Assembly: GCA_944389985.1 (NCBI GenBank)
Contig: CALXON010000059.1
Coordinates: forward strand, 1-18,148
Origin: an uncultured Spirochaetaceae bacterium
Lineage (GTDB): Bacteria; Spirochaetota; Spirochaetia; Sphaerochaetales; Sphaerochaetaceae
DNA: 18,148 bases
Reading direction: 5' to 3'
Shown: piece after piece, positions 1-6,888 of the stretch
Position numbering within the stretch: position 1 is the stretch's first letter
Layout of the letters: each line of letters opens with the position of its first letter
Notes under the pieces: model-generated
Seen by the model: only the letters and a program-made list of their open reading frames with translations
Told to the model about the DNA's origin: nothing
The model's database searches: none
Translations under genes and position numbers: made by a program

Positions 1-633
1 ATGATGCTTCCATCATCCTTTCTGGTTCCTGTGAGCGGTGTCTACACGACGGAGATGGGCCGTGAGTTCGACACGCTTTATGCCTTCCTTCCGATATCGA
101 TGATGGAAGAGGGGACCGATGTGTATACAGCGGTCAGGGGCAGGGATGTCTCAGAGGAGCTCCGCGCTATTGGCTATGATGCCGTGAGCTGGAAGGAGGC
201 GGAGAGCGCTCTCTACTCAGCGTTCATGCTTGAGAAGACAATGATGTACCTCGTCCTCTTCCTTCTTTTCATAATCATCGCAGTCTCGATGAAGCAGACT
301 GTGAGGATATTCTACAGAGAGAGATGTGGTGAGATCTTCGAGCTGATGATTCTCGGCATGGAAAGGTGGAGGATAAGAGCATCGTTCATGCTCTCGTTCC
401 TGATGGTTCTTTTCATCGGTCTTGCCGCAGGGCTGCTGCTGTCATATCTTGTATTTCCTTTCCTGGGAAGCTACCTTGAGTCCGTCCTACACCGTGGAGG
501 AGAGCTCCGTGTATGGTATGGCGGTTTTGCGGTGATCGCGCTCTTTCTCTTCACCGTTTCCATGATATTCACCTTCCGTTCCCAGAGAAAGGCGGAGAGC
601 ATACATCCAGAGGAGGCCGGAAACAATGTCTGA
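1..633 (+). CDS. ABC transporter permease, FtsX/LolC-like (5' truncated)
   Basis: This is the C-terminal part of an inner-membrane permease of the FtsX/MacB/LolCE type. Family members normally have one N-terminal membrane helix, a large periplasmic domain and three C-terminal helices. Here only about 75 residues of a soluble domain are seen, then three hydrophobic segments at about residues 80-97, 126-154 and 172-190. The 210 residues are therefore a fragment, and the ATG at base 1 is probably an internal Met at the window edge. The sequence between helices 1 and 2 (around ERCGEIFELMILGMERWRIR) is the cytoplasmic coupling loop expected in FtsX domains. The gene overlaps the following ATPase gene by 8 nt, so they are one operon. 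The order permease-ATPase-permease matches lolCDE, but MacB-like export of another substrate cannot be excluded. Confidence 0.85.
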   Translation: MMLPSSFLVPVSGVYTTEMGREFDTLYAFLPISMMEEGTDVYTAVRGRDVSEELRAIGYDAVSWKEAESALYSAFMLEKTMMYLVLFLLFIIIAVSMKQTVRIFYRERCGEIFELMILGMERWRIRASFMLSFLMVLFIGLAAGLLLSYLVFPFLGSYLESVLHRGGELRVWYGGFAVIALFLFTVSMIFTFRSQRKAESIHPEEAGNNV

Positions 634-1306
634 TGTGCTTGTTCTCGATAACGTGTCTAAGTCATATCCATCCCCGGACGGAGGGCGTCTCCAGATCCTT
701 TCCGGGGTCAGTCTCAGAGTGAGGGAGGGTGAGATTGTCTCCATACAGGGCAGAAGCGGATCGGGAAAGTCCACGCTGCTCTATGCCGCGGCGCTCCTTT
801 CAGATATTGACGACGGCAGAATATGCATACTGGGAAAGGATGCCTCGTCAATGTCAGAGCGGGACAGGGAGGCCATAAGAAGGGACGGTATCGGTTTTGT
901 CTTCCAGTCATCGCTTCTCCTTTCAGATTTCACTGCGCTTGAGAACGTGGCGATGCCGCTTCTCATCCAGGGAAAGGACAGGAAGAGCGCATATGAGAAA
1001 GCGGAGAGGATGCTCTCGCTTCTTGATCTTTCAGACAGGGCAGGGCACAGGCCTGACAGCCTCTCAGGAGGCGAGAGACAGCGTACTGCGATAGCAAGGG
1101 CACTCTCATCATCTCCCCGCCTTATATTCGCAGACGAGCCTACAGGATCACTGGATGAGAAGAGTGCGGAGATCGTGGAGAAGATGCTTCTCTCAGCAGC
1201 GAGAAGCACAGGAGCCGCTCTCATCTATGTGACACATAACCCTGATTTCGCATCTCGGGCTGACAGATCATTGCACCTTTCGGAGGGAAAGCTCTCCGAT
1301 GTCTGA
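626..1306 (+). CDS. ABC transporter ATPase, LolD/MacB-like
   Basis: This 226-residue protein is the ATP-hydrolysing subunit powering the two flanking permeases. All nucleotide-binding motifs are intact: Walker A GRSGSGKST at 42-50, Q-loop Gln at 94 (FVFQ), signature LSGGERQR at 146-153, Walker B LIFADEP at 166-172 and switch His at 204 (YVTH). The length and the FADEPTGSLD block are typical of the LolD/MacB/FtsE group, whose transporters extract lipoproteins or act mechanically rather than import solutes. The start at 626 is supported by AGGAGG at 611-616. The gene overlaps the upstream permease by 8 nt and the downstream permease by 8 nt, both times with ATGTCTGA, so translation is probably coupled. 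Function as LolD is inferred from gene order only. Confidence 0.93.
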   Translation: MSDVLVLDNVSKSYPSPDGGRLQILSGVSLRVREGEIVSIQGRSGSGKSTLLYAAALLSDIDDGRICILGKDASSMSERDREAIRRDGIGFVFQSSLLLSDFTALENVAMPLLIQGKDRKSAYEKAERMLSLLDLSDRAGHRPDSLSGGERQRTAIARALSSSPRLIFADEPTGSLDEKSAEIVEKMLLSAARSTGAALIYVTHNPDFASRADRSLHLSEGKLSDV

Positions 1307-2438
1307 CTTCTCACGGCTGTACATATCGAGAAAGTGCGGAAAGAGTCTTCCATCTGACAGGAAGCTCTCGTTCCTCCTTCCTCTTGTCATGATCTATCTC
1401 ATTACAGCAGTGCTCGTCTTCGCGCTTGTCTTCATAAGCTCTGTGTCTGGAACGATAGAGAGAATGCTTGAGGTGCTTGGCAGGGGCTCTCTGTTTGTAT
1501 ATTCCGATACTCCTCCGGATACAGCACTCCTTCCTTCTGAAAGCGAGATATCACCGTCTGCGATGATGGAAGGTCTTCTGTATTCAGAGGAATCTGAGTG
1601 TGCCGTGATGATCCATCTCACAGGCTCAGGTTACTTTGACGGAATGAGAGGCAAGGAGCTTGATGTGGAGAGGGGGAACACAAATGTGCTCAATCCTGCG
1701 GTTATTCCATCATCGGTTGCGGAGAGGCTCTCACTCTCCACAGGTGACAGGATGACGCTCCTTGTCTATGAGGCGGAGAAGGGGAGGACGAGACCACTCC
1801 TTCTTACTGTATCAGGCATATTCCCATCACTCTATCCTCAGCTTGATTCCAGTCTGATCTATCTTCCTCTGGAGAGCACCGGAACGGAGACTGAGGGCTA
1901 TGAGATACTCCTTCCTCCGGGCTCTGATGCGGATAATGTTCAGCAGATACTCTTCGATGCGGGGTACATCTCGGATACATATGAGACGATGTACAGCTCC
2001 ATCTATGTGAACGCTGTCTCATCAATCAGGGCGCTATATGCCGTTTTCATGGTTGTCGCGCTCCTTGCCGCATACTTCGCATCCGATGCCGCTGAGGTCT
2101 ACACCCAGAAGGACAGGAGGGACATAAGGACGCTGATGATGCTTGGTGCTTCTGAGAGTTTGATGAGATCGGTATATCTCAGGCTCACGATGACGGGAAC
2201 ACTTGCCGCATCCATTCTGGGAACAGTCACAGGTGTGGTTCTCGGAGCACTCTCCCCATACCTTTTCAGAGTCCTGGCATCTTATGATCCAGCGCTCCTC
2301 TCATACTACGTCACATCGTTCACTCTCAGTGTTCCATGGGGAGGAATACTCCTGATGATAGCCCTGATGCTTCTCATAGCATCTCTCAGTGTCTTCATGA
2401 CACTCAGGAAGCTGAGCCGGTCAGAAAGTGCAGGCTGA
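1299..2438 (+). CDS. ABC transporter permease, FtsX/LolE-like
   Basis: This is a complete 379-residue FtsX-type permease, the second membrane subunit of the exporter. It has one N-terminal membrane helix at about 25-49, a periplasmic domain at about 50-245, and three C-terminal helices at about 247-262, 297-323 and 346-368. The loop DRRDIRTLMMLGAS just after helix 2 is the cytoplasmic coupling region typical of the family, which usually reads like 'REIgilralGA'. Helix topology and length are close to LolC/LolE and MacB-like permeases. It starts inside the ATPase gene with an 8-nt overlap. Its 3' end overlaps the convergent MATE gene by 18 nt, leaving no room for a terminator. The substrate is unknown; lipoprotein release is the leading guess from the gene order. 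Confidence 0.88.
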   Translation: MSDFSRLYISRKCGKSLPSDRKLSFLLPLVMIYLITAVLVFALVFISSVSGTIERMLEVLGRGSLFVYSDTPPDTALLPSESEISPSAMMEGLLYSEESECAVMIHLTGSGYFDGMRGKELDVERGNTNVLNPAVIPSSVAERLSLSTGDRMTLLVYEAEKGRTRPLLLTVSGIFPSLYPQLDSSLIYLPLESTGTETEGYEILLPPGSDADNVQQILFDAGYISDTYETMYSSIYVNAVSSIRALYAVFMVVALLAAYFASDAAEVYTQKDRRDIRTLMMLGASESLMRSVYLRLTMTGTLAASILGTVTGVVLGALSPYLFRVLASYDPALLSYYVTSFTLSVPWGGILLMIALMLLIASLSVFMTLRKLSRSESAG

Positions 2439-3800
2439 AGTCTCTTCCCTCACACCTGTGTTCATCTCCCTGATGACACCCATTGTCATCGGTACTGATA
2501 TAAGGAATGAGATGAGGTCGGCAAGTGGCTGTGCGATCTGTATGCCCCATATGCCGATGAAGCGGGGGAGTATGAGGACGATCGGAATGAGTATGATGCC
2601 CTGACGGGAGAATCCGAGAATTGATGCCCTCCACATCTTCCCCGTTGTCTGCAGAAGCATGTTGCTGATCGTGAGCCAGGAGGAGAAGACAAGGGTGAAG
2701 CACCTCAGTCTCAGGGCTATGTCACCGATCTCGATTACCTCCGGATCTCCTTTCCTGAAGAATCCTACGATTGGTGATGCCCATATGAATTCGATGACAG
2801 CGAGAACGAGAAGCACACAGGACATGAGCTTCACGCAGAACCAGAAGCTGTCCTTTACCCTGCTGAAAAGCTTTGCGCCGTAGTTGTAGCCGCATACGGG
2901 CTGGAATCCCTGACCGACACCGATGAGGACCGAGTTCGTGAAGTTTCCGATCTTGTTGACGATGGCCATTGCTGCTATCGCGGCATCACCATAGGGCAGG
3001 GCAGCGTTGTTGAGACAGATCATGGCAACGGAAGCCACACTCTGTCTGCAGAGTGACGGGAGCCCTCCGTTTGTGATGAGTCCGAGCATCTTCAGAGACG
3101 GCTTGAATGACCGTGGACGGATCTTCACAGTGCCGATACGCTCCGAGAGGATGAAGAGTATGCAGAAACTGACGAACTGACTCAGAGCCGTTGCCAGTGC
3201 CGCCCCTGATATCCCCATATCGAAGACGAAGATGAAGAGAGGATCGAGAAAGAGATTCAGGATTCCTCCTGTGGTCAGTCCTATCATCGAGTAGAAGGAG
3301 TTTCCCTCGAATCTCAGCTGGTTGTTGAGACAGAATGAGGAGGCCATGAACGGTGCTGCGAGGAGTATCCAGAACATGTAGTCCATGGCGTATGGGAGTA
3401 TTGTATCAGATGACCCGAGGAAGACTGAGAGCGGTCTGAGGAAGATCAGGCCCAGAACCGTCACAAGCGTGGAGATGATGAGTGAGGAGAAGAAGCCTGT
3501 GGAGGCAAGTTCCTCCGCTGTCTTCTCGTCATGCGCGCCAAGCCGCCTTGACATGTTGTTCCCGCTTCCCTGTCCGAAGAAGAAGCCTATGGCCTGGATT
3601 ACTGCCTGAAGCGATAGCGCGACTCCTACAGCTGCCGATGCGCTTGTGGATATCTGTCCGACGAAGAATGTGTCAGCGGCGTTGTAAAGCGTTGAGACAA
3701 GGTTGCTTATTATGGTGGGAACAGAGAGCGTGAGTATGAGCCTCCTTACAGGAGTCTCTGTCATCTGCCTGTACTTATCTTCCGCTGATACCGTTCTCAT
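2421..3800 (-). CDS. MATE family multidrug/Na+ efflux transporter
   Basis: This 459-residue integral membrane protein is a cation-coupled exporter of the multi-antimicrobial extrusion family. About twelve hydrophobic helices in two homologous halves are visible. Family landmarks include PTIISNLVSTLYNAADTFFVG near the N-terminus, the NNQLRFEGNS and GGILNLFLDPLFIF region after helix 4, and GQGFQPVCGYNYGAK in the second half. These resemble the MepA/DinF-like branch found in anaerobic gut bacteria. The first ATG at 3800 is used here; a Met at residue 13 (3764) is an alternative, because a TATAAG box at 3804-3809 sits too close to serve the first ATG. No clear Shine-Dalgarno precedes either. It is transcribed alone and runs tail-to-tail into the ABC permease. 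The substrate cannot be told from sequence. Confidence 0.92.
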   Translation of the reverse strand: MRTVSAEDKYRQMTETPVRRLILTLSVPTIISNLVSTLYNAADTFFVGQISTSASAAVGVALSLQAVIQAIGFFFGQGSGNNMSRRLGAHDEKTAEELASTGFFSSLIISTLVTVLGLIFLRPLSVFLGSSDTILPYAMDYMFWILLAAPFMASSFCLNNQLRFEGNSFYSMIGLTTGGILNLFLDPLFIFVFDMGISGAALATALSQFVSFCILFILSERIGTVKIRPRSFKPSLKMLGLITNGGLPSLCRQSVASVAMICLNNAALPYGDAAIAAMAIVNKIGNFTNSVLIGVGQGFQPVCGYNYGAKLFSRVKDSFWFCVKLMSCVLLVLAVIEFIWASPIVGFFRKGDPEVIEIGDIALRLRCFTLVFSSWLTISNMLLQTTGKMWRASILGFSRQGIILIPIVLILPRFIGIWGIQIAQPLADLISFLISVPMTMGVIREMNTGVREETSACTF

Positions 3801-3938
3801 GACCTTATACTCTGATACTAACTCTCAACAACCAAATGTTAAAGTCATGTTATGAAAATTGATTTTTCCGGTAAACAAAGGGGAGGCAGAATGACTGTGA
3901 ACTCAAATAGGGCTAAACAGGAAAGGAACGGTTCAGGC

Positions 3939-3969
3939 AAAAATAAAAGGCCGCTTCCGGTTGCGGCCT
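3939..3969 (-). terminator. Rho-independent terminator of the ferredoxin gene
   Basis: Read on the minus strand, AGGCCGC, an 8-nt loop, and GCGGCCT form a perfect 7-bp GC-rich stem (3948-3954 with 3963-3969). It is followed directly by TTTATTTTT. It lies 18 nt beyond the ferredoxin stop codon. The + strand shows no T-run after the stem, so the terminator acts in one direction. Confidence 0.88.
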
Positions 3970-3987
3970 CAGTGGAGAAGAGTTTTC

Positions 3988-4155
3988 TTACTCTTCCTCG
4001 ATTGCGCCCTGTGGGCATACACTTGCGCATGTTCCGCAGCTGATGCATGTATCCGGATCAATTGAGTAGATATCTCCCTCGCTGATTGCTCCGACTGGGC
4101 ACTCGCCAGCACATGTTCCGCATGCGATGCAAGTATCGTTGATCTTGTAAGCCAT
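3988..4155 (-). CDS. Small 2[4Fe-4S] ferredoxin
   Basis: This 55-residue protein is a clostridial-type bacterial ferredoxin, a soluble low-potential electron carrier for reactions such as pyruvate:ferredoxin oxidoreductase or hydrogenase. Two near-identical cluster motifs are seen: CIACGTCAGECP (Cys 9, 12, 15 and 19) and CISCGTCASVCP (Cys 37, 40, 43 and 47). The last Cys of each motif, followed by Pro, belongs to the other cluster in the known fold. The start MAYKINDTC is chosen over an ATG ten codons upstream because AAGGAG stands 6 nt before it and ferredoxins begin this way. It is monocistronic, with its own candidate promoter (4201-4230) and terminator (3939-3969). The tail EEE makes it acidic. 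The partner enzyme is not encoded here. Confidence 0.96.
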   Translation of the reverse strand: MAYKINDTCIACGTCAGECPVGAISEGDIYSIDPDTCISCGTCASVCPQGAIEEE

Positions 4156-4200
4156 TTTAAACTCCTTCTGCCGCTGAAGCAGCATTTGTCATCTGTCTAA

Positions 4201-4230
4201 AATTTACATCCATCAAGCATCTGTCGTCAA
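4201..4230 (-). promoter_or_regulatory. Candidate promoter of the ferredoxin gene
   Basis: On the minus strand TTGACG (4225-4230) and TAAATT (4201-4206) are separated by 18 nt. The -35 box matches consensus at five of six positions and the -10 box at four of six. It would give a leader of roughly 40 nt carrying the AAGGAG ribosome site. It is a plausible but unproven promoter. Confidence 0.45.
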
Positions 4231-4380
4231 CCAAGTGATCTTCCTTTTGATGTACTTTCAGGGCAATTTCATGCATAAATTCGGTTAGCAATGAGTAACT
4301 ATACTGTCGTTCAGTGGAATGATCAGAGGAAACGTCATTCACAGGATTGTGCACTTTATGCGTAGTTCATGTGTAACCGT

Positions 4381-4408
4381 TTGCCTCTCAGTTAGTCTAT
4401 GCTATACT
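4381..4408 (+). promoter_or_regulatory. Promoter of the Bax-inhibitor-1-like gene
   Basis: TTGCCT (4381-4386), a 16-nt spacer and TATACT (4403-4408) form a sigma-70-type promoter. TGC directly before the -10 box gives an extended -10. It is followed by AGGAG (4417-4421), 7 nt before the ATG at 4429, so the mRNA has a short leader with a normal ribosome site. Confidence 0.75.
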
Positions 4409-4428
4409 TTCAGGGTAGGAGTTGATTA

Positions 4429-5139
4429 ATGAGCAAAGACAGATCACTTATTCTTCACGATGTCTCACTCAGGGAGAATGTTCTCCTGAGAAATGTATAT
4501 CTCTGGATGATGCTGGGCCTCGCAATAACTGCAGGAGTGGCATTCGCAGTATCGAACTCAATGACACTGATGAGGTATGTCGTCCTCAATCCGTTCGTCA
4601 CCATCGCGGTATTCATCGCTGAGCTTGTGATGGTCATGATGCTTTCAGGACGCGTCGAGTCGATGAGGACAGGAACGGCGATCGGTACGTTCATCGGCTA
4701 TTCCGCACTCACTGGTCTCACGCTTTCGACAATCTTCATCGCATACACAGGAACGACGATCACACTCGCATTCGTCTCCGCGATAGCAGTATTCGGAGCA
4801 GGGGCTATATATGGAACTTTCACGAAGAGGGACATAAGGGGAATGGGAAGCTATCTGATGATGGGTCTCATCGGCCTCATCATAGCATCGCTTCTCAATC
4901 TCTTCATGAGATCATCCGGGTTCGATTTCATCATCTCGATCATCGGAGTGCTTCTCTTCACAGGTCTCTCCGCATGGGATGCACGCCGTGTCGCTGACAT
5001 CAACAACCAGTTCGGACCTGACATGACCAATGAGGAGCTTACGAAGATCGGTATTCTCGGAGCTCTCGAGCTCTATCTCGATTTCCTGAATATCTTCCTG
5101 TATCTCCTGAGGATCTTCGGTCGTTCAAGTGATAACTGA
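4429..5139 (+). CDS. Bax inhibitor-1/YccA family membrane protein
   Basis: This 236-residue protein belongs to the TMBIM/UPF0005 family, whose bacterial members include YetJ, a pH-sensitive calcium leak channel, and YccA, an FtsH modulator. Seven hydrophobic helices are visible at about 22-42, 54-72, 83-106, 112-130, 138-159, 166-184 and 208-229. Family signatures are GSYLMMGLIGLIIASLLNLF (140-159), LLFTGLSAWDARR (175-187) and ELYLDFLNIFLYLLR (214-228). Asp184 and Asp218 probably correspond to the paired aspartates that gate ion passage in YetJ. The start is set by AGGAG and a clear upstream promoter. The gene overlaps the pseudouridine synthase by 11 nt, so the two are likely co-transcribed. 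The physiological role here is unknown. Confidence 0.93.
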   Translation: MSKDRSLILHDVSLRENVLLRNVYLWMMLGLAITAGVAFAVSNSMTLMRYVVLNPFVTIAVFIAELVMVMMLSGRVESMRTGTAIGTFIGYSALTGLTLSTIFIAYTGTTITLAFVSAIAVFGAGAIYGTFTKRDIRGMGSYLMMGLIGLIIASLLNLFMRSSGFDFIISIIGVLLFTGLSAWDARRVADINNQFGPDMTNEELTKIGILGALELYLDFLNIFLYLLRIFGRSSDN

Positions 5140-5812
5140 TACACACCTTGTCTTTGAGGGTCCTGACACCCTCGTATGGTGGAAGGAGAGCGGCATCCCG
5201 ACTGTTCCTCTGAAGAACACGATCGACGGACGTACTCTCCTTTCCATCGCATCAGCATACTATCCTGAGATCAGATGCTGCTCCGGTCCAAACACCTGGG
5301 AGGGCGGGGTGGTGCACCGTCTGGACAACCTTACCAAGGGGCTTGTCCTGATCGCCCGTAACCAGAAGGCGTATGATGCGCTGATGCAGCAGCAGAAGAA
5401 GGACATGATCATCAAGGAGTACAGGGCTGTCACGACAACAGGACGCTCCATTGATGAGGGCTTCGAGCCGTTTTTACAGTATCCGATAACAGACGGGCCG
5501 GTACGCATAACATCCTATTTCAGATCATTCGGACCGGGAGGGAAGAGCGTACGTCCTGTAGCCACGTCAAAGCGCTACATGAAGGGAAAGGTCTACAGCA
5601 CGGAGATCGTACCTGTCTCTGAGAATGAGTACCTCTGCACGATCACGAGAGGATTCCGGCATCAGATAAGATCACACCTCGCGTGGGCCGGTCATCCTAT
5701 AAACGGTGATGTCCAGTACGGAGGTGTGCCTTCCGATGATTTCGGCCTTGAGGCCATCTCGATAAGCTACATAGAGCCCTGTTCCGGGCGTAAGCTCACC
5801 ATCACTATCTGA
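5129..5812 (+). CDS. RluA family pseudouridine synthase (short form)
   Basis: This 227-residue enzyme converts uridine to pseudouridine in rRNA or tRNA. The catalytic motif HRLDNLTKGL (63-72) contains the nucleophile Asp66. The second family block GFRHQIRSHLAWAGHPINGD lies near residues 175-195. There is no S4 RNA-binding domain in front, so it is a short RluA/RluC-type catalytic unit; the target uridine cannot be predicted. The start is a GTG at 5129 inside the end of the upstream gene (11-nt overlap), with only a weak AGGA about 15 nt before it, so translation may depend on coupling. The N-terminal segment LVWWKESGIPTVPL corresponds to the usual 'K.aGlp' strand. The stop codon abuts that of purU on the other strand (TGATCA). 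Confidence 0.9.
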   Translation: MITDTHLVFEGPDTLVWWKESGIPTVPLKNTIDGRTLLSIASAYYPEIRCCSGPNTWEGGVVHRLDNLTKGLVLIARNQKAYDALMQQQKKDMIIKEYRAVTTTGRSIDEGFEPFLQYPITDGPVRITSYFRSFGPGGKSVRPVATSKRYMKGKVYSTEIVPVSENEYLCTITRGFRHQIRSHLAWAGHPINGDVQYGGVPSDDFGLEAISISYIEPCSGRKLTITI

Positions 5813-6670
5813 TCATCTCTCGAACGGGAAGACGATAGTCCTTCCTCCATGTATGATGATCCTGTGCTCAAGGTGGGCCTTCACAGCACCTGCAAGCACT
5901 CTCTTCTCGCAGTCCTTGCCGACCTCTTTCAGACCGCTTGGTGTCAGCTCGTGGCTTACCCTCACAGTCTCCTGCTCGATGATCGGTCCCTGATCGAGGT
6001 CCTCGGAGGCGTAGTGGGCTGTGGCGCCTATCATCTTCACACCTCTCTGGTATGCCCTGAGGTATGGATTTGCTCCCTGGAATGCCGGCAGGAATCCATG
6101 GTGTATGTTTATGATCCTTCCTTCCCACTCTGTAGTGAACTCCGGGGTGAGTATCTGCATGTATCTTGCAAGGATCACGAGATCGATGTCAAAACGCTTC
6201 AGAAGATCCCTGATCTTCTTCTCCTGCTCAGCCTTGTTGTCTCCGACTGGGAAGCAGTAGTAGGGGATCCTGAACTGGTTTGCAACCGTCTCAAGGTCCG
6301 GGTGGTTCGATATTATGAGCGGTATCTCACAGTTCAGCTCACCCTCGAGCTTTCTTGAGATCAGATCATAGAGGCAGTGGCTGGCTTTCGAGACAAGTAT
6401 CGCAACACGGGTTTTGTAGTCGGACCAGTGGCAGGACCATGTGAAGCCCTGCTCAGCAGCAACCAATCCAAAACCGTCCTCAAGCTCCTTCCTTGTCTCC
6501 TTCATCTCCGATGCGTCGATCTCTATTCTCAGGTAGAAGCGCTTCTCGTAGCTGTCCGTGTGCTGCTGGCACTTGAGGATGTTGTAACCCTTCCCGTAGA
6601 AGTATCCGACAACGGATGCCAGAAGTCCTTTCTTGTCATCTGCCTGGATAAGGAATATCGCTCTGATCAT
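5813..6670 (-). CDS. purU: Formyltetrahydrofolate deformylase
   Basis: PurU hydrolyses 10-formyl-tetrahydrofolate to formate and tetrahydrofolate, balancing one-carbon pools in the cytoplasm. The 285 residues match the usual length. An N-terminal ACT domain (about 1-85) precedes a formyltransferase-fold domain. Landmarks are LVSKASHCLYDLISR (92-106), LARYMQIL (167-174), NIHHGFLPAFQGANPY (188-203) and GATAHYASEDLDQGPIIEQ (215-233). The catalytic triad is seen as Asn188, His190 and Asp226. The ACT domain in known PurU proteins senses methionine and glycine. One small departure is IHHG where many relatives read IHHS. The ATG overlaps the xseB stop (ATGA), so it is the last gene of an xseA-xseB-purU operon. 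This company is unexpected for its role. Confidence 0.96.
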   Translation of the reverse strand: MIRAIFLIQADDKKGLLASVVGYFYGKGYNILKCQQHTDSYEKRFYLRIEIDASEMKETRKELEDGFGLVAAEQGFTWSCHWSDYKTRVAILVSKASHCLYDLISRKLEGELNCEIPLIISNHPDLETVANQFRIPYYCFPVGDNKAEQEKKIRDLLKRFDIDLVILARYMQILTPEFTTEWEGRIINIHHGFLPAFQGANPYLRAYQRGVKMIGATAHYASEDLDQGPIIEQETVRVSHELTPSGLKEVGKDCEKRVLAGAVKAHLEHRIIIHGGRTIVFPFER

Positions 6671-6888
6671 TCTTCACTCTCTTCAAACGGTTCTGTCTGG
6701 AGTTCCGTCTCACTCTCTGATGTGACCTTCTCGACCTTCCTCTGTATCGCCGTCAGCGTCTTCGTCAGCTTCTTGCCGAGAGCCGCAGCCTCCTCATAGA
6801 GCTTGATCGACTCCTCAAGTCCTGTGTCATCTTTCTTCAGGAGATCGGTGATCTCCTCCATACGCTTCAGATCGCTTTCAAAGCTCAT
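6667..6888 (-). CDS. xseB: Exonuclease VII small subunit
   Basis: This 73-residue protein is the small helical subunit of exonuclease VII, several copies of which bind each large subunit. Typical sequence is present: FESDLKRMEEITDLLKKDD, LEESIKLYEEAAAL and a short helix after it, giving the two-helix hairpin of the family. The C-terminal 20 residues are a Glu/Ser/Thr-rich acidic tail, slightly longer than in the classic protein. The start ATG overlaps the xseA stop as ATGA, and the stop overlaps the purU start as ATGA, so expression is translationally coupled on both sides. This keeps the small subunit in step with XseA, which is toxic in excess in other bacteria. Confidence 0.95.
   Translation of the reverse strand: MSFESDLKRMEEITDLLKKDDTGLEESIKLYEEAAALGKKLTKTLTAIQRKVEKVTSESETELQTEPFEESEE

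Noticed and set aside
4157..4354. 65-codon minus-strand frame ending between the ferredoxin ribosome site and its ATG
   Set aside because: It needs a GTG start without a ribosome site, has no recognisable domain, and contains the likely ferredoxin promoter.
5807..5818. TGATCA palindrome at the RluA-like/purU junction as a regulatory site
   Set aside because: It is fully explained by the two opposing TGA/TCA stop codons touching.
5849..6358. 169-codon + strand frame inside purU
   Set aside because: It lies wholly antisense to the catalytic domain of purU and shows no domain of its own.
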